Shown here piece after piece: positions 34,201 to 48,700 of a stretch of 64,000 nucleotides of DNA. The notes below the pieces were generated by a model, which was given only the letters and a program-made list of their open reading frames with translations, had not been told where the DNA came from and made no database searches. Source of the stretch: Dillenia suffruticosa (Eukaryota > Streptophyta > Magnoliopsida > Dilleniales > Dilleniaceae); assembly GCA_033439265.1 (NCBI GenBank), contig JAVTVX010000019.1, positions 15,464,039 through 15,528,038 on the forward strand, in the 5' to 3' direction. Positions within the stretch are counted from its first letter, which is position 1, and each line of letters starts with the position of its first letter. A program made the position numbers and the translations under genes.

Positions 34201-37200
34201 TTGCAGACTTCATGAGAAGCCGTCATTGACATACCGGGTGGAAGCTTCATGTAAATCTCTTTCTTAAGGTCCCTATTCAAGAAGGCATTTTTTACATCTA
34301 TCTGATGTAAAGGCCAAGATTTAGAAGATGCAATAGCAAGAATGGTTCTCACCGTGGTCATCTTAGCAACTGGTGCGAATGTTTCTTCATAGTCGCGGTC
34401 ATATTCTTGTTTATTGCCAAGAGCAACCAATTGAGCTTTGTATCTCTCCAAAGAGCCATCAGACTTGAGTTTCACAGTATAGACCCACTTACTACCGATG
34501 GATTTAACATTTGGAGGACAAGAAACAATGTCCCAGGTATGGTTTTCCGCAAGTGCTTGGAGTTCTGCTTCCACTGCTTGTTGCCAACACTCATGTTCCA
34601 TATCTTGTTTATAATAAGTGGGAATAGAAATAGAAGACAAAGTAGTAGACATGGCCATAGGGTTTGAAAACCCATACCTTTCAGGAGGTTTGTGAGGTCT
34701 AGAGCTTCTTCGAAGAGGAGGTGGATCATTGGAAATGGGTAGAACAGAATCAGATGCCGCAGGAAGATGTGGAGGGACCTTTGTGAGACCTGAGGAGGAT
34801 TAGATGTAGGAGTGCGTCGACGATAAACATAACCAGGTTTAAACCTTTGGACTGATTTTGGCGACTCAAGAAAATGTGGTAAAGCAGATAGAGAAGGGAA
34901 TTCTGAAATCTGTTGTGTGCAAAAGAATGGCTGATTTAAAAAAAATGACATTCCTAGAGACACGAGTTCGACGGGCATGAGGCTCATAGCAAACAAATCT
35001 TTTTTGGATTCCAGCATATCCTAAAAAAGCCCACTTGATAGATTGGGCACTAAGTTTATTTCTCTCATGTGCAGGAAGGTGAACAAAACAAACACATCTA
35101 AAAATATGAATATTGGAATAATTTGGTGCATGCCCAAACAAACGAAAGTAGGAAGAATCATTGTTTAAGTTGGGAGATGGTAATCTATTGATCAAATAAA
35201 TAGAAGTAGACAAAGCCTCACACCAAAAATGAGAAGGAACACAAGACTCAATTAGAAGAGTTCGAACAACATCGAGAAGATGACGATTCTTTCTTTCAGC
35301 CACACTGCTTTGTTGTGGAGTGAAAGGACAAGAACGTTGTGATATGATTCCATGACTTTGAAGAAAAAATTGAAATTCATTTGACATATATTCACCACTC
35401 GAATCAAATTGTAAGATTTTGATTTTGGCAGAAATTTGTGTTTTAACTAAAGCAAGAAAGACTTTAAACACAGAGAAAACTTCACTTTTAGACCGAAGGA
35501 AATATACCCAAGTGAAGTGAGTGAAATTATCGATAAATGTAACAAAGTATTTGTAATGTTCATGAGAAATTACAGGTGCAATACCCCACACATCAGTATG
35601 TACAAATTCAAAAGGCTTGGTGGTGCGGGTTTTATGCGATGAAAAAGGAAGCGTTTTGCTTTTACCAAGTTTGCAAGATGGACAGTTAACAATGTCATTA
35701 TGAGAAGAAGTCAAAATTTTATTTCCAAGTAAACCAGATTTAAGCAAGAGTCGAAGAACATGAGGATTATGATGTCCTAAACATCTATGCCACATCTGAT
35801 TATCATATTGAACAGCATTACAAGCAACATAATTTGACACCGGAGAGAGATAAAAAAAAAGGAAAAAGACGACCTACTTTAGGTCTCTTCACGATCATCT
35901 TCCCGAACACTTGATCCTGCACAAGACAACCAGAATTTGAGAATTGAATACTACAATTGTTGTCAACTAATTTATCAATAGATATAAGATTAGTGGAAGT
36001 TTAGGAGACACAAAAACAGTATTTAAAGAGGCTGAAATATCACCTATAGCTGTGATAGGTAAGGAATTACCATCGGCAGTATGAATCTAAAGATTGCCTT
36101 TGTATTTCTTAACATTATTTAATGGTAAGGCAATATTGGTCATGTGATTGGAAGCACCAGAATCAAAATACTAAAGCTTAGGATTAGAATTTTTGTTACC
36201 TGAAAAGCCTAGAGCAGAAATGGCAGAAACGATCATTTGTTGGACCATTTCAGGAGTAATAGAAGACTGACTAGGACTAGGGGCATTTGAGGAACCAGCC
36301 GAGACATTGTTGGCAGTTTCAGATTTCTTTGGAGGCCGAATGGAACAATCTTTGATGATATGTCCCGTTTTCCTACAATAATTGCAAAATTTTTTAGCAC
36401 AATTAGTGGCAATGTGCCCAAATCCTTTGCAACTATAGCATTGGACATTAGTCATATCTCTGCCTCCTTTAGATCTCCCTTGAGCAGCGTAGGCAACAGG
36501 AATTAGAGCAGAATTTTGAGTTTTCTACTCCAAGACAGCTTGTGTAAATTGCCGTTGTTCTTCCCTAAAAAGCTCTCCTATACAAATATCCAATAAAGGA
36601 ACTGGTTCTCTGTTCATTAGGTTGGATCTAATTGGTTCAAACTCCCCCCTTAACTTCATTAAAAACCGGTCACGCTTGCTAGTCTCATGCACTCATTGGA
36701 TAGCAATGAGTCTTTCGGGAGGTACACTTGCATACACAATATCAATATACTCAGCCCAAAGATTACCAAAGGAAGAATAAAACTCTTGGATTGACATACT
36801 CCCCTGAATGAGTTGACCCAACTCGAGTTCCAATTGAAACCTTCGTGCTGCATTGCTTTGATTGTAAATTTTCTTCAAGTAATCCCACATTTCTCCAGAG
36901 GTCTTATAAGGCTTGAGATTGAGAAGTATGGAGGGTTCCACACTTCCAAGGATCCAAAACATAATCTGAGCATCCTTCACCTCCCATTTCGCATATTTCT
37001 CTTTCTCCTTCTCACTGTTAGGTACAGGATCTGTCCCATCAATATGACCCCATAATTCCTTTCTCTCGACAAAGATCTAAAATTGGAACGCTCAAACAGA
37101 ATAGTTCTTGCCATTAAATCGATCAAGAAAGTGTTTAGATCGTTCCAAAGACATGATCCAATTAGAAACAAGAATTAAAAGACCAAGTCCAAGAAAACAG

Positions 37201-37608
37201 AATAGAAGAACACAAAAAAAAAACAATGGAACAAAGCACTAAGATCTTGGAGATAGACAAGGAACCAGACACAAGATGAAATGATCTCAAACTTTTGGTT
37301 CTGATACCATGACAAAATAAAAGAGAATTTCTGAAAAATTTTTCATTAATAGAATTATAATGTATAGACATAAAAAATGATTAAATCCCTTAATTCTAGA
37401 GTCTAATATAGTAAGCATAATCAGATCCCTTAGTCCTAGGCCTATTACAAGAAAAATTACGGCATTAATTACAGTAAAAATATTTACAACAATAATGAAA
37501 ATATTTAAAGAACTAATCAAGGGAAATGCAACTATGATAAAACTAAATAAGGAAAGAAGAATATATTGACAATCACAAGACTCGGAACTGAAAATTGTGC
37601 GGTTGGGT

Positions 37609-37640
<32 letters not shown>

Positions 37641-40600
37641 GAAGGAAACAATTCTGAAGGACCCCAGGGGTTCTGAACTGTACTCTTCTGGCCCTTTGTT
37701 GGGTTTCAGATCCAGATAGATAGGATTTATGGCGGCCAATGGATGCTGAGCTTTATTGTACGTTCTGACATTTGACATGCTATTGCACACAGCATGATTT
37801 GAAAAATATGACTTTTTTTTAACATCATTTTACTCTCAAGATGACTAAAATTTGGAAAATTTCTGTGACTCTTATTGTCACAATAATTTTATTACTAGGC
37901 ATGGGTTAAAAAACTATTCATGATGGAAATTATATTTTTTAAAGTTTCAACAAATTTGTGAAACTTTTTGTTAAATAAAAATAATTTTAATATATTGGAT
38001 TATTACACTCTTGCAATCAATTTGGCTTCTTATTATTATCTTTGTTCTTTTTCTCCTACCATATTAGCTTTTAATGTTTGTTTGATTTGTAGTGGTCTTT
38101 GAAAATTTGAAAATTTGAAAATTATTCTCTTGTCAAATACAGTTTCTATGATAAAATAAGGTTTTTCAGCACTATCGGTATATCCAACAAAGAGGTATCT
38201 TGTCCGGTGTCACATAGTTCAACTCCTAAAGACCATTAAGTTGGTATCAACAGATCATGGTGGTATGTAGGTTGGGGAGAACCACTCCCATGGTGCATCT
38301 CGGTCACCATCGCACCAAAAACAAATGAAGAAGAATTCTGGAATATAACCATTATCCTGTAGCCAATTAAGGCTCAAAATAACTGAATTTAGGTTGTTCT
38401 GTCTTTGTGCTCAACGAAAGATGCTCTTTATAGTAATTTGAAAATTTTTATATGACATTATATGTACTTCTCAAAAGTTGACTTAATTTTAGGTGTTAGA
38501 GCTTAGTTGAATATCTACTTTGTATTTTATTCAGTTGTAGTTTTTTGTTTGTCCTTATTTTATAATGTTGTTAATTTTGAATGCTCTGCAAAAAAGAAAA
38601 ATATATATATATATTTTAAATTTTTTATGGCCTAAATTGCATTTTAATTTTTTTACTTTCTAAGGAAGAAGAGGTGGGGAGAGCTAGCTGCCATAGTATT
38701 AACGCCCCTTTTGCTTTATATGAAGATACCCTCTTTGGCATTATTACATCCACTGCAATATTCTCTATTCAATGAACTTGTGTGCCATGTTTATTCAAAT
38801 AAAGAGAATGTAGTGTGTTTAAGATGTATAAATAGATGGTAAAGCTCTTTTCATCTTATTTCCTTTTCCTTGTTCTTTTTCTCTTTCTTTTCCATTTCAA
38901 CTGCAAAGTACATAAGATAATGGAAGGCAGTTGCAGTATTCTTTATTACTTCCTCTTTTTATTTTTAATAAGAAATTTGGAGAAATATTGTTTCAATCAG
39001 GCAAGAGCAATAGTTACTTAAGATTAGAGATCTTCCAGGAAGAAAGATTACTGATAGAAAAAGAAGGAAAAAAAAAAAAGACAATTTCTTCATGGGGGGA
39101 ATGGAATAGGAGAAGCTTTTACAGTGTGGAGATTTTTCTATGGCCTTTGTGGATAGTTGTTTTTTTGGTTCTTGTGTCTTTAGTCAACAGCTCAACTGCT
39201 AAGTTGTTTTATTTATTTATTTATTTATGTTTTCTCTCTCTTGGGTAGAGCTTATTGATCTTATAGATTCCTTTTTGGTGTGGGTTAACACCTCCTTGGT
39301 GCCCTCTCCCTTTTTGTCTCTCCTTTATCGATAACCATTGCTTTCCTTTCTAATAAGACAAAATGAGAGACATGATTCATTGAAGAATGGTTTTCTAATT
39401 CCTTTGAATATCTTACACACTTAACCCTCAAATAGAGTAATTGCATGGACCACAATGACATTAAGAACATAACCTATCAAAGTACCACAAATTGGTACCA
39501 TTTTAGCACAACTCTGAAGGATCTTAGTCTTGACATCCATCCTGGTGCTAAAACATTTAAATTTAGCAGCAAAAATCCTTTTGATTAGGAAAGAACCAAC
39601 ATTTCCCAAGAATACCATGAACCTCCACCACTTTCTAAGTGACCAAACAAGTGAGAAATGGAGATTTTGTGATTCACTTCTTCCCTTAGACATCACCCAT
39701 GCTTATGGCCTCATCACAGGCAACAAATCATTAGTGGTGATTCTATCTAGGGCAATTCAGCAAAAGAAAACTTAATCTTGTATTACACCCTTATCTTCCA
39801 CAATACTAGAATTCGAAAGAACATTGACCAGGTCATTGAGTAAGGTAACCAGAACATGACTTAAAAAAGATGGAATCCTTAAGGTTCTGAATGTAGTCTT
39901 AAGGTTAAAAGAAAATGGATGGACTGAAGCATGACAAGAGCCTAAGAAGAACAAGAAATTCCAAGAGGTATCACCCTTGGAAGGAGTCATGAACGATGAG
40001 AAGGGTGTGTCCGTGTTGAGTTTGATTATCTGAAAAGTTTGGGGGGAAAGAAGTAGCAACATTTCATGATAAGAAATACTTGTGAGATGAATTTCCAAGG
40101 GCTTGTGTAAGTGACATTTTGTCATGGCATATGACCATTTTCTTGCAGTCCACATTTGTCTACTTTATGCATAAAGAATATGATTCCAAGGGGAATCTCC
40201 TCAACTTATTTCCCAGCCAAACTATCCAGAAGTAAACCCAAGCAATGTTTTTAGGCACGATGCTATCAAGAAGTGAACCGCCGTTGTGTTGAGGTTTAGA
40301 AATGGTGCTCCGACTGAGTTAATGATCATTCTTCTCAACTAAAGGACGTCTCTTACCATTAACTTAATTGGATCAGTAAAGTGAGGTAAAAACACTACAG
40401 AATACTCATGAAGCATGATTGAATAGGAGTAGTGCTTCTGGCTAAAGTGAATAAGGCACATTTTGGACCATCAAGCCATCCTAGAGATGCTAGCAACCTT
40501 TAGGCCCCAAAAAGTAGATCTATGATAACCTTTGAAAGTAATTGATGATAAAAAATGGGCTAACTAGTCGTATGGCAGCTATCCTAGATGCCAGATCATC

Positions 40601-43600
40601 TACCATCCAATCTTTTTACTCGATTATCCATCAAATCGTGTGGTAAGCTATAAGATAATATAAGAAGGCTTTTGGAGTATGTAAAATAGGGGAATATGCA
40701 AGTGCCCCCATGTAATTTGCTTGTTTTGCAAATAACAGTGGGTTTTAAACTTTGGCACTTGACCCCCTTATGATTTCTTGAATTAGCTTAAGGCCTAGTC
40801 ATGAAGTGCATTGATAACCATGTCCTTTTAAAGCAAAACCCTTTATACAGTGTAATCTTTTAATTGACAAGAAATACTTTCATTAATGCATTATAATATA
40901 ACCAAAAGGGGCCTTTTTAGATGCATTATGTGCATCTTACATATTTCCTAATTGTTTTATTTATCAGAAAGAAAAAATAATAAAAAATGAAAAGAAAAAC
41001 GTGCACCAACGAAGTGCCCCCAAACTACATAAGCAAGATACAAAAACTCTGCAAAAGACACCATGTCCTCTGTAGAAAGATACATGTTTTCACTGCCATG
41101 AATTAGAATCACCATTTAATCCTGCCATCGACTTAAACTGCCAAGAAATAAGCCCATTTCCATATGTGTATTAATAGTGGTTTGGTTCTTTAACAGGTTC
41201 TTGCCACAATATGTGAGGAGCTCCCCGCAGATGGAGTTCTTTTAATCTATTTATCAGCCTCAGGTTGCAGAAATTTTCCATATGTACATTTCTTATTTTT
41301 TAAGATTGAAGATTGTCACCACTCTTACAATATTAAGGTTGCTTTAGGAAGAGGTGGACAGGCTATTTCATCACTGCCGGCTGCTGCAACTTGTAGTGAT
41401 GGTACTGAGAAAAGGGTCCATAGTATTCCCAGTCATACCTGTTCCTCAGAAGCTAATTCACCTTCTTCAATCTCCCGACCAGTAGATAACCAAGATCATT
41501 CTGTTGGGCAAGATAGTGAAGATTGCATGAGTAACCACATCGGTTGCTTGATAATGGGAGCTCGTGGAAATGAAGGTATTCAATATCTTAGGGACAGTAT
41601 TTTTTTTCCTTGTCTGGGTAAAGTTTTGAGGATAATTCGGAAATCATTCTTTTCAATTTTTGATGGGATAGTCTTGCACTTATAATTGTTGTTAGTGTCT
41701 ACTTCTAATTTTTGCTTCTGTTCTTGTTGTTTGTATAATTGTTATGGTATTTCTTTTTCTAATAGTATTGTTTATGATATTTGTATTGGTATGTTGCATA
41801 AATTTAACTTCTACCCCCTCGTAATTATTCCAGCACTTCTTAAATAGATGTTTGTAGGCCTTGGTTGTCTATTGATGCTGTTTTGAGAACAAGTCTCATC
41901 AGAAAACACAAAAATTAGAAGAGAGTCTTAAGGAGAGGTGAAGGTGCCCATGCCAGTCACAAATGCATCTAACAGGTTAGTTCCAGGAATAAGCTTTGGC
42001 ATTTTAAATTTTTAATATTTGGCATTGGCTGATAAAAAAGTCCTGGTGTAGAATCTGTAGATGCAACACTAAAAGACTTGAGCATGGGACGATATGCCAT
42101 TGGATAATAATGAATAATAAACATCTATGAGGATAACAGGTATTTTGGTGCATATGCACTTTAAGAAGTAAAAGCTTTGATGGCAGGACTGCAAGTGATT
42201 GGATGCACATTTATTAAGATTTGGGGAAAGACCATTATTTGGGAGATGCTTTGCACGATTGAGTATAGGTCACAGTACATGGATGAGGTAGGGGACGAGC
42301 TACTAGATTTGGGTTCAATCACTTGGTTTGTCTAAGTAGCACTCTCTTTTGAAAGAGAAAACACCATATGTGAACATTTAGAAGTTAATGAAATGCTATG
42401 CAAATTCACTCATATTTTTTGGTAGGTGGATTGTTTTGTTGAAAAGACAAATTGATATCTAGAAGGAGCCTTACTTCATAGACGTTCTCTATTGATGTTC
42501 AATGGTAGGAGATAAAAGTGAGGGACTTAATGAGTTAATAGTTAGTTTGGCACAAGTTGGAAGGAGAATTGAGCATAATGTGGTACAAAAGATTAGGACC
42601 GGATAGATAAGGTGTGATGGGGTGTGTTGGCCATAAAACTTAGACTAAGATAGAAGATAACAAAAATGCATTGAAACACAATTGTGTCTAATATAGACTA
42701 CCGATGTACAACAACGACAACATAAACCTTAATTCCAAATTTTGAAGTCAGTCATTTGAGAGACCAAAATAGGAGATAACAAAAAAGTTTATAGGAACTT
42801 AAAATGACAAGTGGGGTGATTTAACTTGTTCAGATATTTCTACACCACTTATTCTATTTAAAGTCATCTCCTCAACTACCCTTAAATATCATATCTTTAT
42901 AAATAATTTGCATCCAAATTTTCAATGGTCTATCCCTATATTTCACTAAATCTCCTATATTTAAGTTATCGATTATTTTAACCGGTGTATCTTTAGGTTT
43001 TCATTACATTCAGACTACTGAGTGTAACTAAATAATAATATACAATAAAAATGGTCATGACAGAGATGAGGATCTTAAGGGGCAAGAATGGTCTTCTTGG
43101 GATTTTCATTTTGTTAAAAATCTTAATAATAAGGAAGCTAATGAGTTTTCTTCTTTAATTTCTCTTCTTTATTTAGTGGAACTTTTATTCATTATTCTAA
43201 CTCTAGAATTTGGAATCTTGATTCTTGGAGAGGTTTTGTTTATGGATCTTTATTTCGTCATCTAACTATTCTTCCCCAAAGTCCTCCTTTTCAGCCAAGC
43301 AATTTCATTTGGAAGGCAAAGGTTTCTACTAAGGTTAAAACTTTTATTTGGTCCATGCTATTTAATAAAATTAATACCAATGATCTTCTCCAAAAAAGGA
43401 GATCTTATAGGACTATCTCTTCCGGGTATTTGTGTCAGCGTTATAGCAATCAGAAACTAGAGATCACTCATTTTTACATTGTTCTATTGTGAGAGTCATG
43501 GAACCGCATCTTTGCTCTGTGTGTGACAATGATTGGCTTGGTTGTAGAAGCCTTGTTGACTTGTTTCTTACTACCTTTAGAGATTTTGGAGGGAAAATGA

Positions 43601-45696
43601 TGCTCAGTTGCTGTGGAAATATACATTTACCCATCCCACAGTGTACTTGGGGTAGTGGAATACGAGAACTTTTTGCAATCAAACCATTGAAATTTTTCTT
43701 TTGTGGGACAAAGTTGTTTTTATTATTCTTTGTAACTCATGACCTGGGGATTTAGAAAGATTATAGTTTAAAAGAATTGAAAAGGGATCGGAAAGCAATA
43801 GTACACGAGCTTTTTTTGTTTTTCTTGTTTTGATCCTTCTTACTTCAAAGGTTTTTATACTTAAGAAGTTTTCATATTTTTTTCCTTCATCTAATACATC
43901 ATTCTTTTTCTATCCCAAAAAAAAAAATAAAGTGGGGCGAATGGTATGACCTGAAAAATCAAAATTGAAATGGGTGTTCTATTGTAAGTCAGAGATAGTT
44001 CTCATTGTGGATGAGATGGGGGAAGAAAAATGAACCATTGTGATGGTTCTGTAATGTTCACTTAAAAATTTGAGAAGTACTAATCAGAACTGAGTTTTTT
44101 AATTGAAGGAACCAAAGAACCTAGAAAAAAGGCAGAAGGAAAAGCTAGTTTGGTGAGACAAAGTATGTATCATTTGGGTTTACTACAACTGCTGCTGCCT
44201 TCAATAGTACATGATATTAATAAATGGATACGTGAACTATCCATGCCCCAACTTTCTTGGACGTAAGGTAATTTTATGTTATTTGACCTGAAATGTGAAA
44301 AGCTGTTGTTAACTCTTGATTCTGTTGAAAGAGGAAAGTTGAGATTATTTGATTTTGATAGGCAAGAAGTAATATCTAGTTGATTTCAAGTGATATCAGA
44401 ATAATAAAAGGTCTTATGGAAAACCAGAGGCTAAAACTTGAGAAATTGAAGCCTTTATGGTGGACTCGTCAAGTTAAACCAATGGACAGATTTGCACGAA
44501 GTAGGAAAGGACACAGTTTGGCTAACATGGGATGAGAACAAGGTATAAGCTTTTGTACATCAGTGCATGAAATTACTAATATAGATGTGTATTTTAGAAG
44601 AATCATATAATTTCTGGCGGTGTGGATATATGCATGTACGTATGCAATGACAACAGTGGCGCATTACAGACAATTCAAAGAATGCAGTTTTGATGTATAA
44701 CTGATCTACCCAGTGAAACTGCATTAGATACCTGCATATACTTTAGAAAGTTTAAAATTGGCTAGTGAATGTGACATGTAAATTTTGGTGTAAAGAGCAG
44801 CTTAGCTGTGATAATCGATGGAAATACTTTCTGCCTCTTCAATCACCATAAGAAGGCAATTTTTACCTTGCTTCCCTTTAGTGCTGGTCCTGATTCAATT
44901 TCTTTTAATGGAGAAGGTGATGAGTGACTTGTTGTCGCACATTCTTCTTTCATTTCATTATATATATTTTTATCCTTCCCTTTCATCTTTGATGGGGGTT
45001 GTATCATTCTCCTCCTGTATGTCTTTTCTCCTTCTATTTTAATAGAATTTACTTCTTGGCCAAATAAATAGTCAGGGATACAGTTATTGGAAGTGAGCAT
45101 TTTCAACTAGGTTCAATGTTCTACAGAAATGGAAAATTTGCGGGCAATAGCCCATATGCCTAGGATAGGCTTCTACATCATTGTTTAGTTGGTTGGACAT
45201 CATGGAATAGGCTGCTTAACATCTTCGAGGATAGATGTGTGTTTGTGGGTAGCCTTGATGATCTTTTTACTTGTTCAATTTAAGGGATTTGGATCTCATA
45301 AGAATGCAGGAGGAAAAGACACTTCTAAGGCTTACTTTGGACATCACTTTATATTGTTTGTAGAAAGAGCAGTATGCACATATCTTCAGAGCAATTTCAC
45401 AATACCTCAAACCCAATCCATGTGGACGCACATCTGACATTTTCATCTCTTGAAATGGGTACAGTAATGTTGTTCATCATGTATCACTCTTTAGTTTTTT
45501 TTTCTGTACAAGAGATAAGTTTTACACCATCTGGTTGCACCTTTTCTCAAACCTGAAACATGGCTTCTTTTCCTAGCTTTACCATATTAGATTAAGAACT
45601 GCCACTCCATTCTCTCTTGAGGCAATCATTTGGAAGCATTTCTGTTGATTGGTGTCTTGTATTATAGCTTCCAAACTCAGAAACTCTCAATGTTGT

Positions 45697-45750
<54 letters not shown>

Positions 45751-48700
45751 TCAGAGTAGATCGTAGTTGAGGTAGAGGCAGTAGTGTTCTTACCTTTGCA
45801 AAAGTCGCCAGAATGTTATGATTGATTGCAAAAGTCACCAGGGGAAAGTAGGAATGTAAAAAGGAGAATACAAGAGAATAAGAGGTGGAAAAGCCAGTGG
45901 ACAAGTAATCTGAAAGAGAGATAAGAGCCAAAAGTTACAAAGTGAGGTGTAGAGAGATGAAAGAGAGAAGAGTAAGAGACAAGAGAGATTCTTGATTTCA
46001 CTCCATGATTCTTGCCTCGTGTTCCAATTTTTTTGGAATGAATTTGAACATGTACTAAAACTTTTTATGTCTTAACATTAGGGGTGGCGATTCATGTTCA
46101 AGTGTTGTGTTAATGGGTAACTATAAAGAGATAAACATCAAAAGAAATGGCATAGTTAGTTATTCATGTCAAATCCAAGCATGGATACATGTTTATTATA
46201 TTGATAACACCCTGGCCCATATAACATGTTTAACAAATGTGGTTGTTTAAACTAGAATGACTTGTTTTGACTTTTGAGAATTCATTTCATGAGGCAACAT
46301 GATACAGTAATATGTGAAACAGCAATAGTCATACATTAAATGGGTAAAAGAAATAGGAGTAAGTTATCTAATAGGTTGAGATAAATAGTGATGCAGGGAA
46401 AAGGCAAGGAAACCAAAATTGAAAGAAGAAATTAACTGAAATTTAAAATTCATTGAAACTGGAACAAAGAAACTAGGCTAAGGTTTGAAACCTCTTAATT
46501 ATAATTCTAAAAACAATACTCTTGTAATGTGATTACTATTGTCCTTTTATTCTGGTTAGGACAAATCTGATTCTAATTTAAAAACTTTTTATTTGCTAAA
46601 AAATTCCTAAATAGTTAAATAGAATAGAAAAATAAACAAAAAAAATAGAAACTTTCAAAATAGAAATCTAAATAAAGAAAGAGAATTAATATGAAACTCT
46701 AATTTAAAGATGCTCATGCATCAAATAGGTTATTTGTGTGTGCATTTGTATCATTAAGGTGTTAAGATGACACAATTAAAAACATGTTATTTTTGGGTCG
46801 GTCAACGCTTCAAACATTGACATGACATGAATTTGCCCTGCTCATAATTGTTCTGGCACAATTTTGACCTGAGCTTGACTAAATAAACCTCATATTTGAG
46901 TTAGTTCTTGTGCCATATCCTATTTTGCCAACACAACTTGGCAGCTGTTTCATGTTTTTAACTCTCCATGCCTTGTTTTTGGCTTAGTTTTATCATATCA
47001 GAGGATTACCATATCAAACTCTTCATTAGCATGCAAATAGAATTTTTTATTATATAAAAAAGTGGTGCACTTAAAGGCTTAACTTACGACTAGATTTGCT
47101 TATATTGCCAATTCAATTTAGACATTGAAGAAGTTTTATATCGACTTCCCAATCCAAGTGGCAAAACAAACAGGTTGGGAAAACATGATTCACTGGTCCT
47201 TCAAAATGATCAGTAATCCAAATTGAAAGTATAGCTTTAAATCCTTAAATTTGGGAAAAGGAAAAGTTTAACATAGAAGATAGAAAAAAATTATCTTTGA
47301 ATAGCTTTAACAGCACGGTCAAAATAGACATGGACTAGGTTTGCCAAACAAGATAAAATAGGTGAGAGCTTATTGTCCCTGTGGCACCCAAAAGTGGAGA
47401 GAGAAAGAGTCAGGTGGCGGAACCTGAGATGGTGGACAAGTACACATAGAGAGTTTCCTCTTTCATTCTTGGTATTTACAGAGATTAGTGGCAAAGAAAC
47501 ATGTGAAAGACTTAGAGGATGCCTCATCCCAGTAAGAAAGATTACCAACAATGGAGGCCTCTTGCACTGAAGGATGTCTTTGTCTACCTTTCTGGTTCCT
47601 TCTTTTGTCTTTTCTTGTAATGAAATTGTCTTTACCTTTAAAACAAAATAGATTAAAGTATTGTTTCAGCAAAAATTACTAACTAAATTGGATTTTCTCT
47701 GCTTTTTTTTTGGGGACATATTTACAATATCATTGATGATATGTGGTAAAGAGCATCGGAAAGCCTTTTTACTTTTTCATTCAGTGTAATGAACTTTCTC
47801 CTTACGATCCTGACACTAGGGTTTGTAGTTTTGAATTTTCGGGAATTTTTACACGTAGATCTCTCTTTGATCATTTTATCGGTCTTTCCTCAAATCCTCT
47901 ATTTCAACTATGCAAATTTATTCAGAAGGCAAAGTTTCCTACCAAGACATGATGCAGTAGTAATATCAAAATAAGTGTCTTGTTTATTTTAGTGTTTCTT
48001 TTTTTTTTTTGTTTTTTGACTTCATGGTAGTGTAATAATTGCATATTGTCTGCTTTGGAGGGACTATGCATAATTATTTTGTGTTGGCTTCCTAGAGAAG
48101 CCTTATTTTCATCTAAATATCCTTCTTTTTCTATCCAAAAATAAAGAAAGAAAGTTGTGGCAGTCATGGCCATGCGAATCGCTAAAATCAGCTGGTCAAT
48201 AATTAAATCTTTTATGATGTCACTCTATTGGCCGTTGTTATGAAGACAGGCACTTAATTGGTGACTGAGACATGTATGATTAATCTTACCAAGGAATTAA
48301 AGTCATCTGCTAGTACCATCTATGTGGATGTTTTAAACATCTGCAATGCCTTATTTTGAACAATGAAATGTGGAATCCAACCATGTAGTTGTGATGCCTT
48401 TGATGATATATAGGACAGAAAATACATGTTTTTAGATGGCATGGCTGTATCAATTGAGATTAGCTTTTCCTGTTTAATGAATGGCTTGAGCATTGCTAGA
48501 TAGGCAGTGGAGTTGTTATGTCCATCAAAATTGCAATAAGAATGCTAATGTGGATGGTTAATTAAATTCTTTAAATTGTAGGGGTTTTGTAATTGCTTCT
48601 CTTGTATTGGGTCTGTTTTCTTGATATCTTTTTCTCCACGTTGTCATGTGCCATCGAGGGACTGAACCTTATTATGTTATTCTTCAATTAGTGTTGCAAA

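Larger units (their letters stand above)
32812..37571 (-). mobile_element. Ty1/copia LTR retrotransposon, full length but dead
   Basis: LTRs are 32812-33083 (272 bp) and 37310-37571 (262 bp), starting TGACAAAATAAAAG and ending ATATTGACA on the plus strand. A perfect 5-bp duplication ATCAC flanks it (32807-32811 and 37572-37576). On the minus strand the primer-binding site TGGTATCAGAACC (about 37309) abuts the right LTR. The polypurine tract TTTGAGGGGGGA (33098-33084) abuts the left. Order is gag, protease, integrase, reverse transcriptase, RNase H, as in Ty1/copia. The LTRs differ at many sites and by indels, so the insertion is not recent. It sits in SCAI intron 4, antisense to the gene. Confidence 0.95.
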
